From NCBI RefSeq assembly GCF_963678635.1, contig NC_087063.1, positions 76,097,617-76,161,616 on the forward strand: 64,000 nucleotides of DNA, written 5' to 3'. The stretch is from Symsagittifera roscoffensis. Lineage: Eukaryota > Xenacoelomorpha > Acoela > Convolutidae. Made by a program: the position numbers and the translations under genes. Of the stretch, positions 1-10,134 are shown in pieces (position 1 is the stretch's first letter; every line of letters begins with the position of its first letter). A model generated the notes under the pieces. That model had not been told where the DNA came from, ran no database searches, and worked only from the letters and a program-made list of their open reading frames with translations.

Positions 1-778
1 ACTGTGAGCCGCATGACGTAATAAAACCGTCTGCCAATGCTCAGAATCTGTTCCCGAAGCTCCCGAACTGCCCTGCAAAGAATGTGTCGTCTTTTCAATG
101 GAAGCAGAACTGATTATAACATCTTCAAAGTCGGGTAAAACTGTCACCTGCAATCGCGAAGAGAGATTTGACTTGTGTGGCTCTGGATGCTTTGACTTCA
201 AAGTCTCTAAAACGGTCACACCTTTCTTAACCTCTTGCATCGGATCAAGCAGACCCCCGCTGGCTCTCTCCGAGAGCCAACGCAAAGCACTTCTCACTTT
301 GCTTTTCATCTTTATTGAAGCAAACACTTTCGAGACATGTTTGTCGTCCAAATTATCTTGATTTATATGTTTCTTTTTGCCACATCTCACTGCTTCCGCC
401 AACAACTTGTCGAATTTGTTTTCCTTCCAGTCTTCAATGCGCCGTCCAATAAGTGTTCGAATGTCCTTTGATGTTTTGATCATTGGATCTGTTTGTAACA
501 AAACACGACTCATCACCAGAACTCTTTCTGAAGTGGAATCAGCAGTGGTAGAAAAAAAGCTTCAGTTCATGTGTCAGGAGGTCCACGTACTTCCTACCTA
601 TGTTATCATTAGGCAAAGTATATAGTATTTTTGGCAACTGTACACTTTTCACCCATCTTTCAGTCCAAATCGAATGATCAAGACAAGTTGATTTGTCAAG
701 TGACGCACCGAATGCTTCCATCATTATGTCTTCCATCGTCATGGCTTTCAAGATTCGGATCAGTTTCTGGTAGCACAT
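1..778 (-). pseudogene. Retroelement pol, pre-reverse-transcriptase region (partial, frameshifted)
   Basis: Read on the minus strand, this encodes the region that precedes reverse transcriptase in a retroelement polyprotein of a type I know from cnidarian and other marine invertebrate genomes. Visible landmarks, in order, are WTERWVKSVQLP and LPNDNIGRKYVDLLTHE (within 539-778), then GRRIEDWKENKFDKLL, KSKVRSALRWLSERASGG, LKSKHPEP and finally LQGSSGASGTDSEHW close to base 1. The last block normally leads straight into the RT palm, which would lie outside the window. The frame changes near 553-560, where a run of seven A's (plus strand) sits, so a one-base indel or a sequencing error splits the protein. 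The element class (DIRS-like or another) cannot be told from this part. Codon use and base composition are clearly more balanced than in the AT-rich flank. Confidence 0.75.
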
Positions 779-985
779 CTTCTATTTGCAGGTCTTGCAT
801 GGCTTGAGTTAATCCTGTGCGGCCATTGCTTGTCGGTGTAACATTAACGCGGTCATTGTTATCTTGTGATATAACAAGTCTTCCAATTCAAACCCGCTGG
901 TATTGGAAACACTGAGCTGCGAATCAGAATTATACCCCAGATAAATAGGTGGTTTGATAATTCTCTGAGTCCGCCTCATGATATC
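779..985 (-). pseudogene. Likely N-terminal remnant of the same retroelement ORF
   Basis: Directly upstream (minus strand) of the pre-RT block the DNA stays coding-like, but the reading frame is again broken. One frame gives IKPPIYLGYNSDSQLSVSNTS, another gives GRTGLTQAMQDLQIEDVLPE leading into the next block. I recognise no domain. The position next to the pol block and the similar composition suggest it is the start of the same ORF, with at least one further frameshift. It could also be leader sequence. Confidence 0.4.
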
Positions 986-994
986 ACGAGAGTT

Positions 995-1232
995 CCTCGA
1001 ACCAAACTCGAACTCTTCCCGAGCACGGGCCACTCTGCTCCAGAAACGAGCTCCTCTCCAAACACGAGTTCCAAGCACTGGCTCTGTACCAAACACACAC
1101 GAGCTCCAAGCACCGGCTCTGCATCCAACACGAGCACCAATCCACTAATAAGCTGTACTCCGAACACGTGCTCTGCTCCAAAATCACGAGCTCAGCTCCA
1201 AACACGAGCTCTGATTCAAATACAAGCACTGC
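995..1232. repeat. GAGCTC-rich degenerate minisatellite
   Basis: A run of imperfect ~28-35-bp units built on the theme CCAAACACGAGCTCCAAGCAC plus GGCTCTG. At least seven units can be followed, with GAGCTC or GAGTTC in most. It abuts the retroelement fragment and is much richer in G+C than the flank. The minus strand is open in two frames through it (984-1229 and 976-1167), but the peptides only mirror the repeat (ELVFGAEL, CLELV), so I do not call a gene. Confidence 0.75.
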
Positions 1233-1739
1233 TTGAGATAAAATATCCGCTCATTTGTCGATGTTGCAGTGGTTGTTGTTTTTTTTCTTGCTTAACAAGA
1301 CACGTGCACAACGTGCCTATTGATCTAATTTTTATTTGAACCAAAAATTCAATTTGAAAAAAAAAATTGAAAAAAATTTTCCACGTGACGTTGATTTTGT
1401 CGATTAACAATTTATTAATTATAATTGTAGTGACGTAGTTGGTTGCAGTTACTATCAAAGGTAATGAACGTAGTGAAGACTCTTGTATAGGTCTTGCTGA
1501 TTTTTTTTCGTTTTTTTTTTTCAGGAAAAGTCTTAAAAGTCTCTAACAATTACAGATGTGCGTTCATACTTATTGATGCATTTCTGACTGCACTTAAGTG
1601 TATATGCGTTTTTTGAGTTCATTTGAAATTCACCTGCTGAAACTGACGTAAATAGCACACTTCAAATACGAAAGTGGATTTGACGCAAGAAAAATGTGAA
1701 CGATTTCTAGTTTCGAAAGTGGAATTTATTTTTTAGATT
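1233..1739. other. AT-rich spacer, no gene seen
   Basis: Homopolymer-rich A/T sequence. It includes a first instance (about 1460-1540) of the motif 'aacgtag-gaagactcttgtataggtc...tttttcagg', which recurs at 2255-2340 and 2475-2560, so it belongs to the local repeat that follows. No open frame with coding character was found. Confidence 0.6.
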
Positions 1740-3135
1740 TCCAGCGGAATGAAAACTTTACATGTTGATCCAGTTTTCTCAAATTGAAATAATGTTATCA
1801 AAAAAGCGCCAATCGTAAATCTTTAATCGTTCTAAATATTCAAAGAGCTTAAAGGGCATTTTTTTTCTTTGAAGTTGAAAAATTGAGCTTTTTTCAACAA
1901 AGTCAGTGTTTTTTTGATGTTTACTTGCGTTCATTACCTTTTTGTTTCTACTACTTTGTTTCGTACTTTTAGTTTTACTTTTTAAGAATAACAAAATAAC
2001 GGTTTGATTTTAAATAACGAATTCTGAAAAAGATAATTCAAGTTTTGCTTCAACATTATTTTTTTTTTCTTTTTAGTTTTTCTCGTTTGCTCATCAAGCT
2101 TTGCCAGTTTTGACGAAGAGTTGATCAGATTAAAAATCTGTCTTTTATCAATTGTCAACGTATGTAGGGTTCTGCGGTTCTGATGCAATTTAACAAATTG
2201 TTACAAACCCTACGATTTTCTTTCATTTTTCAAACAAATTTTGTCAGTTTTATTCTGAAGAGTCATTGTAGTAATTCGACTCTAATATAGGTCGCGAGGA
2301 TTTGTTTTTGGGAAAAATCCTATAGTTTTTTTTTGCCTTTTGTTTGAATTTTAGCGGTTTGGAGTTTGACTATTTTCTTTATTAAATTGAAAGCAAATTT
2401 CAATATCAAACAGCGAAATTGTAGGGACCTTGAGAAACGTGAAAGACTTCTAGTTTCGAAAGAGATTTTTTAAAAATGTCAATGAACCTAGTTCAGACTC
2501 ATATAAAGGTCGCGATAAATTTTTAAAGTTTTTTTCAGGAAAAATTTTAAATTTGTTCAGGCTCAAAATCACTTTTTTGACTTCAGATTTCAGTTCAATT
2601 TTTCTTGCTAAAAAGAAGCAAACTCCAATGATGAACAGCAAAAGTGTAAAGATCTCAGAAAAGGCGATCTACTTTTAAATTCAAAACTAGAATTTAATTT
2701 TCAGTTCTCCCAGCGAAATAAAAAATTTAAAATAATGATTCAGTTTTCTATAATTTGGTACCGTTCATTAATTTTTCTAGAAACTAAAAAAGTTTTAAGG
2801 GCATGTTTTTCTTCTCAATATTTTGAAAATTGATTTTTTTAAAAAAAAGACTCTATTTTTTGCTTAATTGCGTTCATTGACACTTTTCCTACTGTCTGTT
2901 GGCGGCAATTTTATTTTTCAGATATAACAGCTGAATAAAAAATTACCATTTGATCCAGTTTTCTCAAATTAAGTTAATTTTATCAAAAATGTCAATCATC
3001 AATAGTTTTTAGAAAATCAAAGATAGTTAAGGCTTTTTAAATGATCTTCAAAAGATCATATAATTTTTTTTCAAGTCAGTATATTTTCAAGTCAGTATTT
3101 TTTGCTGTTTAGTTACGTTCATGAACCTTTTTCCC
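1740..3135. repeat. Local three-copy AT-rich repeat (about 200-bp units)
   Basis: Three diverged direct copies lie at about 1740-1950, 2708-2900 and 2927-3135. Each starts with a 'ccagcggaat/ccagcgaaat' block, continues with 'gatccagttttctcaaatt' and 'aagggcat(g)tttttctt', and ends with 'gcgttcattgacctttttcc'. Divergence is roughly 20-30 percent by eye. The connecting DNA repeats as well (see the 'ataggtcgcga' motif at 2288 and 2504). Pyrimidine tracts ending in CAG are frequent and could mimic splice acceptors. No protein reading is supported. Confidence 0.65.
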
Positions 3136-4060
3136 ACTGTTTTTTGGCTACGTTTTAAATTCATTGGATTGTTATTTAGTTTCTTTCAAATTGAATGCAT
3201 AGTTAAGAAATATTTCGCACCTGAAATCGCTTCCAGATCGAAACTTTCAAATATTTTTGTGAAGTGCTGCTTTAAGTTTGTATGATTTATTCAATTACAT
3301 GTTTAATTTACTGTTTTGATTTCAGAAATAACATAAAAAGAGACACAGTTGGAAACAAAAAAAAACGGATGTAGCTTTTTCATAAAATTAGTTCTTTAAA
3401 AAGTTTGAGTAAATGAGTGTCAGTATGTTTTTCAAATAAATTTTTGTTGTTTTGGAACTGAGCTGTGCTTTTCTTCTATGCACAAATTTTTTTGCATCAA
3501 TTTTCATTTCTCCAAATTTTTGTAAATTCAATTTCCAGGTTGGCTTGAAATATAGGTTGAGATCAAGCTTCAAATTTCAAAGGTTCTGTATTAAAAAATA
3601 ATTCAACTTCTCAAATTAAAATTCGGTTATAACAAAAGCAATCTTCAAGTAAAATTTTTTGGTACCTCAGCAGCCAAACAGGCATGTTTTTCCATTTGAG
3701 CGACTCGATCTGATTTTTTTGCGAAAAATTTTTTTTTCGCGACGAATGGCAAAACCATTAGAATCAATTGTGCCGTAGGTTAAGTTGTGAAACACATTGA
3801 GAAACAGGATAAAGTAGAAGGATCGTTGCGTTTGAATAAAAGTGTTTTGAGTGCATACAATTTATATGAGAACATGGTGCTCAAAAATGACAAAACTTTC
3901 AAAAACTTAAAAAACTTTCAAGAAACTAGGAAAGTTTATCTAAAATAAAACAAAAATAAGTCAGGTTTCTCAAAGCACGAAAACAGAAAGCAGCAAACCA
4001 TGCCCAGAAGCCCTCAAATTGCCTTCGTGTTACCAATTCCTAATAAGGCCGTCAGCTATA
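3136..4060. other. AT-rich intergenic stretch, nothing recognised
   Basis: Long A and T runs. The minus-strand frame at 3388-3573 is lysine/asparagine-rich and looks like chance. I see no repeat shared with other parts of the window, no RNA gene and no promoter signature that I can defend. Confidence 0.5.
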
Positions 4061-4061
4061 A

Positions 4062-4289
4062 ACTTTCAAACTTGTTTGCTATACATCTTTGTTGAATCTT
4101 GAAGCTCCAGATCATTTCGATTTGTCATTAGAAGGCAAATTGATTATTTGTATTATTTACTTAGTTATGGTCTGTGTTTTAGCTATTACTAAGGTGCCGA
4201 GGAATTCACTCAGCAACGAGTTTCTTCAAAGATGCTCAGCGTATGACTTCGAAACCTCCAAGTTTCGCAAAGAAAAAATCTGCGCATAG
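4062..4289 (+). CDS. Unassigned frame with one membrane-like segment
   Basis: The frame is open from a stop at 4059 to TAG at 4287. It has a mixed, protein-like composition: an acidic stretch (LEAPDHFDLSLEGK), a hydrophobic segment of about 17 residues (LIICIIYLVMVCVLAI) and a basic tail ending KFRKEKICA. There is no ATG at the start. A CAG at about 4053 could be an acceptor, so this could be the last exon of a single-pass membrane protein. I do not recognise a family and neighbours give no support. It could equally be a chance frame in AT-rich DNA. Confidence 0.22.
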   Translation, partial: TFKLVCYTSLLNLEAPDHFDLSLEGKLIICIIYLVMVCVLAITKVPRNSLSNEFLQRCSAYDFETSKFRKEKICA

Positions 4290-4766
4290 ATACTACTTAA
4301 TGTCAATATTGTAAAAACCATCTCAAGTTTAATATTTTAACCTTTGTGCATAAACTGCTTTGCTTGAATGCACGTTTAATTAATTGTAATTACTCAATCA
4401 GAGCTCCAAGTCTATTAAAAAAGTGCGATATTTACTCAATGAAATTGTATTAAACTTGTCGAAAATCTGTTGTTTATTTTGAAAAAGCTGTCAGTTGGGA
4501 AAAGAAAACCAGAGAAATTCGGAAAACCGGCACTTGTGATTTGATAACATCCTCTGACAGCTTTGATCTTCTTTTTGTTTGTTTTTAATGAAAATATTAA
4601 AATTTAGTGTTTTATTGCAAATAATAGTTTCACTGAGCTGAACGGATTGTAATTTGTACCATTTAACCAAAATTCAATATAAATTTTACACAAACTTTTA
4701 TCACCAACAGCAAGTCAGTTAAAATTTTTTCAAGTATTTTTCGACATGTTTTGCCACCGCAGTTAT
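4290..4766. other. AT-rich spacer
   Basis: No frame, tandem repeat or shared repeat was recognised. It ends at the first dispersed-repeat copy. Confidence 0.5.
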
Positions 4767-5300
4767 TGTTCCGACTTTCGATACGAAAGTGACGGAATAT
4801 TTGTGCTCGGGGTGGGTTTTTTTTTCTTCAGACAAATATCGACTTTTTAACTAGCCATTTTTGACGGATTTTTCTTATATCATTCGAAAGGTATTGTTGT
4901 CTTGAGCTTAAAATTGAAAAGATATTTTACCTGTGATCATTTTTCGTAATGTTACGGGGGTTTAAAGATTGCCATTTTGGCCAACTTGGGACAATTAACG
5001 CGCGATATATTTCGCCCTATTAACGCGTAAGCAGAGAGTTAATCCGCCTTAGAAATCGTTCCAAATTGGTTAAAAGAAGCTTATGTGCCATAATTGGTTT
5101 GTTACAAGGAGCAAAATCTATCCTTTTGTTCTTTGAATGGCGTGTGGGGGGATGAGTTTCATAAAAAATTTCAAATTTTAGAAATTTTTTTTTTGATTTT
5201 GTTTTATTTCATTGAAATTTTTAATGTTATTACTGCTCCATAAACCTTAAAAGGCAGTCGGAACATTCAGGGTTTCGCCCTGATACGAGCAATCTTGTTT
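4767..5300 (-). mobile_element. HINE-like (Helentron-derived) element, copy A
   Basis: Near full-length copy of the dominant dispersed repeat, in Helentron-sense orientation on the plus strand. It begins TGTTCCGACTTTCG with the hairpin ACTTTCGATACGAAAGT. The body contains a poly-T tract, a 'gatcatttttcgtaa' block, 'gcgcgatatatttcgc' and 'ggcgtgtggggggatga'. It ends with GTCGGAACA (inverted partner of the 5' end), a hairpin of the CAGGG-TTTCG-CCCTG type and ATACGAGCAATCTTG. Non-coding. Placing it among HINE/DINE-1-like non-autonomous Helentrons is inference from the end structure; the repeat itself is directly visible. Confidence 0.75.
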
Positions 5301-5448
5301 TGCCTTATTGTCGTTTGGCAATACTTTCGTTGAACAAGATCAGTTTCTGCCATAGCAAAGTTACAAAGACAAGTAGTCTACGAATAATAATTTTGTTATA
5401 AAGTCGTATTTGGGTACAAGTCATACGATCGTATTAGGATACAAGAGA
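5301..5448. other. Spacer between inverted HINE-like copies A and B
   Basis: About 150 bp of unique-looking DNA, with CGTATT and CATACGATCGTATTAGG motifs, between two oppositely oriented copies. Confidence 0.5.
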
Positions 5449-5993
5449 AACAAGACTGCTCAAATCAGAGCGAAGCCCTGAATGTTCCGACTGCCTTTTA
5501 AGGTCTATGGAGCAGCAATAATGCATAAAAAAAATAAATGAAATAAAATAAAATGAAATTTTTTTGTCTAAAATTTGAAATTTTTTATGAAAATCATCAC
5601 CCCACGCGCCAAAAAAAGTACAAAAAGATAGATTTCGCTCCTTGTAACAAATCAATTATGGCAAATAAGCTTCGTTCAACAAATTTGGAAAGATCTATAA
5701 GACGGATTAAATCTCCGCTTACGCGTTAATAGCGCGAAATATATAGCGCGTTAATTGTCCCAAATTAGTCAAAATGGCCAAAAGGGCAATCTTTAAACCC
5801 TCATAACTTTACGCAAAATGATCACAGGTGAAATATATTTTCAAATTTAGGCTCAGGACAAGCATACCTTTTGAATGATATAAAAATTTCCGTCACAAAT
5901 AGCTAGTTAAAAAGTCGAAACTTGTCTGAAGAAAAAAAAAACCCACCCCGAGCACAAATATTCCGTTACTTTCGTATCGAAAGTCAGAACAAA
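5449..5993 (+). mobile_element. HINE-like element, copy B
   Basis: Full-length copy in the opposite orientation to copy A, starting ACAAGACTGCTC and ending TCGTATCGAAAGTCAGAACA. The same internal blocks appear in reverse order: 'accccacgcgccaa', 'cgcgaaatatatagcgcg' and 'gatcacaggtgaaat'. Flanking A's are present at both ends. With copy A it makes a large inverted repeat (4767-5993). Confidence 0.75.
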
Positions 5994-6005
5994 AACACTT
6001 TCCTT

Positions 6006-6378
6006 TACTGTTCACGGCGCACAGACAATTCGGCCAAAGAGAATTCAGCCAATTTGAAATTTAGACAATTCAGCCAGAAATATACAGACAATTCAGCCAG
6101 TTTTACAAAACGCTAGATTCGACAGAAAAAAAAATCGGAATTGGAGTTATTTCTCGGTTTAAGGTCGCCGGACTCTATACGATAACCGGCTCCAATTTTC
6201 GTATAGAGTCCTACCCTCTGTTGGCAAGCTCGCAACACGTTGGCGCGACTGCGGCGGTCAATTTTATTGGCTGAATTGTCTTTGGCTGAATTGTCTGCAT
6301 ACTTTTGGCTGAATTTTCTGAATTTCAAATCGGCTGAATTGTCTTTGGCCGAACTGTCTGGACGCGCTGTTCACAAAA
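6006..6378. mobile_element. Fold-back (inverted-repeat) element with TTGGCTGAATTGTCT sub-repeats
   Basis: The left arm (about 6010-6105) carries repeated AGACAATTCAGCC units. The right arm (about 6268-6375) is its reverse complement, with TTGGCTGAATTGTCT units, and both outer ends contain CTGTTCAC next to a GCGC motif. The middle holds a perfect hairpin: GGACTCTATACGA pairs with TCGTATAGAGTCC (about 6168-6211). No transposase is present. The structure fits a fold-back MITE or a satellite-like IR element. Frames at 5922-6116, 6113-6328 and 6240-6515 only translate the repeat. Confidence 0.7.
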
Positions 6379-6454
6379 GAGTGTCGCCAAATTTAAGACA
6401 AAATAAAAAAGTTATATCGTCGGTTTTTCAACCAAAAAACTTTCAAATTGGCCT

Positions 6455-6512
6455 TAAAATTCAGTCGGTACATTCGAGGCTTTACCCTGATACGAGTAGT
6501 TTTTTTTGTTTC
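6455..6512 (-). mobile_element. HINE-like 3'-end fragment (copy C)
   Basis: A fragment matching the hairpin end of the dispersed family: CAGTCGGTACATTCGAGG, then TTTACCCTGATACGAGTAG. The hairpin is partly decayed. It sits just outside the fold-back element, which may have landed next to or inside an older copy. Confidence 0.6.
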
Positions 6513-7067
6513 TGAAACAATTAAGCATTAACTGCTTACTCAGACCAACCAACTTGTTGTCAGCTGTTTGCCAAAATTAAGAGGTGTTAGTTGAAGAATT
6601 GTTTTGACACAAAATTTTTCAAATTGAGTTGAAACTGTCAAATAAGGCTGTAAAATTTACCTCGAAACAACTCAAAAACAATCAATTTCTATTCTTTTTT
6701 CGACTAAACATGATTAGAAGTAAATTATTATTTTTGTTAATTTTTCATTGATTTGATAAATTGATTCAGAGAATTCTTTTCGTCGTTTTCTTATTATAGT
6801 TTTCACATTTTCTCCACAAAAAAAAACGCTTACAAAAAATGAAGTAGATTTCTAGTATAAGGGCAAAACCCTGAATGTTCAAACTTCCCTTTATTTGTTC
6901 TTGAATGTTTTTTGTAAATTGAATATTGGCAAAAATATGAATTTTATGCTGATAATATCAAATTATAAGTTGCAATTGTGAATTGTGTATGTAATTATGA
7001 AGACCAACTAGCTTATTGCCTCAATTGAAATCGGAACAGTTGTAGTGTTGGATAATTCGCCAGGTTA
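6513..7067. other. AT-rich spacer with a HINE-like end fragment
   Basis: Only one recognisable item: 6852-6893 resembles the family's hairpin end (AAGGGCAAAACCCTGAATG, then TTCAAACTTCCC). The remainder has no supported gene or repeat. Confidence 0.5.
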
Positions 7068-7128
7068 AAAGGAAAGTCGAACAACAAATTGAAAGTCGAA
7101 CAAAAGTTGAAAGTCGAACAAAAAAATT
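7068..7128. repeat. Short tandem repeat, TTGAAAGTCGAACAAAA x3
   Basis: Three imperfect copies of a ~17-bp unit centred on AAAGTCGAACAA. Confidence 0.8.
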
Positions 7129-7261
7129 GACAAAATCATACTTCAGGTTGATTTTTATCGGCATTTTTGTAAAGCATGGCTTACAGTCAAAACTATAATC
7201 ACAGTGAAAAAAATGCTTACGTAACCTGTTTACACATTCAAAACAGGGTAGGTCAAAAAAC

Positions 7262-7354
7262 AATTGTCTTTTTTTTACCGCAAATCCTGTTTTAAACGTT
7301 TTTTTTTGCCGCAAATCCTGTTTTAAACGTTTTTTTTTTGCCGCAAATCCTGGA
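7262..7354. repeat. 31-bp tandem repeat x3 (poly-T plus GCCGCAAATCCTG)
   Basis: Three head-to-tail copies of poly-T (8-10), then RCCGCAAATCCTG and TTTTAAACG. The first has ACCGC in place of GCCGC and the last is truncated after CCTG. The T-run length differs between copies, as expected from slippage. Confidence 0.85.
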
Positions 7355-7804
7355 GTTACAATTATTTCTGAAAATCAACAAAAATGCTGGGACAATGAAC
7401 TTGCGTCACAAATTTTTGTCCCAGAGTGATGCTTCGTGCTTGCAATTAATTGTAGAGTTCATTTAAATTTGGATGGTGCCATTTAGTTGATATTGTTTTT
7501 TAACATTCCAATTAAGTGCGATTTAATTTTCGTTGTCAATTTAAGTTTTGACGTGCGCTGCTTCAGAATCACATCTATTCGTTGGAAACAAGTCCACACT
7601 TGATTAAATGTGTAGTATTTTGTAAGAAAAAGCTTTATTTTTAAGGAACTACAAAGCTACCCCATCGCAACACCTTATAGCAAGGTGATCAATTATTTTG
7701 TTGTTCAAACAAATATTATCTAACGATCCGAAAAAAAAATTATAATCGAGAAATTTGCTGAACTCTATTGTGAGAGAGGTTTTCAAGTGCTTTAAAAAAC
7801 AATT
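7355..7804. other. Spacer, nothing recognised
   Basis: No gene was supported. The minus frame 7649-7879 runs into the hairpin that follows and looks like chance. Confidence 0.5.
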
Positions 7805-7867
7805 TTGATAGTCGGACGTCATTGGAAAAATAATAAAGTTACTTTTCCAATGACGTCCGACTATCAA
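7805..7867. repeat. Perfect 25-bp-stem hairpin with 13-nt loop
   Basis: Bases 7805-7829 are exactly complementary to 7843-7867, with a 13-nt AT-rich loop. The stem contains the core GACGTCATTGG / CCAATGACGTC, which includes a 7/8 match to a CRE site (TGACGTCA) and a CCAAT box. No flanking element ends are evident. See findings. Confidence 0.9.
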
Positions 7868-9444
7868 ACAATCGAGCAATAGTTATTCTCAATTACGTCA
7901 ATGCTTTGAATTTATCGAGGCTGTTTCGCATTCTCGTCTTCCAAAATCTAATCAAAACTGCCGGTTTCTAAGCTAAAGTTGTCTGAAGTATGAACGAAGA
8001 TTCATAATGCAGATTTAATAAATGAAAATTTTTAAAGGTTTTCCGCAATTAACATGCGCAAAAAAACAATTGCTGTTTATTGAACATAAATTGCAAAATG
8101 ACTTTCTAGCTTAGTTGGGGATATGATTATATGAGTTTTATAAAGATTTGAGAAAAATTTTTCATTTTTAGATCAATTATCAGGAAAAAATGAATTCGAA
8201 TTGAAAAATTGATTTTGATAGATGCTGTTATCGAATTGCTTACAAGAAAAATCTGCTGAATCAATGACCTGCGAGGCTTTTACTGTAAACATAACAAGAA
8301 ATTAGTTTGAGCTTGAAAATTTCATTCGTAAAAACCATGGAATCCTTCAAGAAGACCGAAAAAAAAGTAGAATTTACATCACACAAACAAATTTTTAAAA
8401 TGTTTTAAGAACTGAACTTTTTACCCCTTCCTTGAATTGGTATTCTAATACGTATTTTCCATAAAAACTTTAATATTTGTGAATATGCAAAAATGCTACC
8501 TTTTTAGTTTTTTTTCAAGCAAAAACAAATAGATTGTACTGTTCTTTAAATTTCGTCCAAAGAATTGAAAAGAATTCTTGCTCAAAAACTGAGTGAATTG
8601 TTTCTCAATCAGCAAAAAAATCATGCTAATTTTTGGCTAATAGTGGTTAAACTATGGCCGTATTGCAAAAAACTTATTAGAATTTTTGTTTTTTCCGTCA
8701 ACTTTAATAGCAGTCGCGCATGCCATTTTCAGGTGCGCAGCATCCCACTCAAAAAATATTGTATCTTGGCGCCCAAATCAATTGAAGGAAAATAAACCAC
8801 CAATCGGTCAAAATTTGATGTCATAGAATAGTACCAAAAGGAGGCCTTTTCCACGGTCAGAAATCGAGTTTCTGGTCTGACCCTTCCTATCGAAATCCGC
8901 TACTGTTCTACTGTGAAAGTGGGGGGGGGGGGAAGGGTTGAAAATCTTAACGAATCTGCCAGTTAACAGCTCAAGTTGAGATTGGACAACAACTCTACCC
9001 ATCATTTTGTCTGCTGGTTTCGTTTCCCATGTCGCTTAAGTGATGATTGGAAAGTATCAGACGTGATTTGAAAAATACTGGTACTATAATAAAAACTGAT
9101 AGTTTGGTTAGCACTAATAGCAGACCTACTTTCAAGCAACTGCTTATTTTAACATTATAGAAAAAATTATTCTAAATTTATTGAACTTATATTTTGAAAA
9201 TCGAAAGGTAGATTGTCCAGCTAAATTGAGAGGCAGTATGTTTTCTGATGACTATGGGCTAACAATAATGGCTAATGGCTACATAGGATAACCTGCGGCT
9301 TTTAGACATCGCAGTTGATTAAAACTTCATAAAACCCACTGGGTTTTGAAAATTTCAAATTGATTGTAATCCAATTTTAGGGGTTGGAGTATGAACTGTA
9401 TAAAATAGGATAGTATGATTAATGTAGAATGATATTAATGTAGA
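7868..9444. other. AT-rich intergenic stretch with a G12 tract
   Basis: No gene was supported. A 12-G run lies at 8921-8932 in a locally more complex segment (about 8690-9030). A frame at 8565-8795 (plus) opens with TTG and a frame at 8808-9005 (minus) crosses the G-run; neither shows a recognisable motif. Confidence 0.5.
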
Positions 9445-9873
9445 ACAAGACTGCTCGTATACCAGGGCAAAGCCTTGAATGTTCCAACTGCACTTTAAGG
9501 TCAAGTAAAAAAAAATGTTGACCTTACATAAATTGACAAAATAATTGAAAAATTTTTAAACTTTTTTTCTTCATTTTATACCCCCACACACTATGTAGAA
9601 TACAAAGGGTGTGTTTAGCGCCTGAATAGTCTCATTATGACTAAATTGCTGGCCCCAATTGAATTTGGAACGCATTAATTTGCCGCCTACGCGTATAATA
9701 AAAAAATGGCCAAATTAACCTTCACGAATCCCCGTAACTTCCCAAAAAATGATCACAGTTGAAATAACTTTTTAAATTTGAGCTCAAAAAGCTTAGTTAA
9801 AAAGTCGAAAATTGACTGATTGAAAAATCACATGCATAAATTTTTATTACTTTCTTCGAATGTCAGAGCAATT
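9445..9873 (+). mobile_element. Diverged HINE-like element (copy E)
   Basis: Starts ACAAGACTGCTCGTATACC and ends TTCTTCGAATGTCAGAGCA. Order of blocks is as in the consensus ('cccccacacacta', 'ggaacgcattaatt', 'aatgatcacagttgaaata', 'agttaaaaagtcgaaaa'). It is shortened and diverged, so it is older than copies B, H, I and J. Similar shortened forms occur near 24.4 and 25.1 kb and may be a subfamily. Confidence 0.65.
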
Positions 9874-9950
9874 ATGAGTGTATACAACTTGTGTATTGGA
9901 GTGTATACAACTAGTGTAATACAATATAACTGGAGTGTACGATACACTCT
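9868..9950. repeat. Short tandem/inverted motif GAGTGTATACAACT-GTGTA
   Basis: A ~24-bp unit (GAGTGTATACAACTTGTGTA) is repeated twice, followed by a partial copy ending GAGTGTACGATACACTC, which is itself palindromic. It abuts the end of copy E. Confidence 0.6.
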
Positions 9951-10134
9951 ATAAGATTAAAAGAGTATAATGAGTTTGAAAATGTTTTAAAAAAACTTCA
10001 AAGAAGTTTTTGGACTGTTCTTGGCCAACTCGAAATCTAAAAGCATATGAGAGGGACGTGAGATAAATAGGTGTGTTAAGAAAAATTTAAAATTTATGCA
10101 ATGTGTGAAAAAAGGATAACAAAAAAATATCGAG

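Noticed and set aside
1216-1458. 80-codon minus frame
   Set aside because: Runs of F, I, K and N from A/T homopolymers; no motif and no start or splice support.
5922-6515. Frames over the fold-back element and copy B
   Set aside because: They translate the AATTCAGCC/GGCTGAATT units in different frames (NSAKENSAN, LSLAELS); products of the repeat, not a gene.
7068-7354. CRISPR-like spaced repeats
   Set aside because: Units are contiguous or homopolymer-spaced and differ in length; no unique spacers, and the context is eukaryotic.
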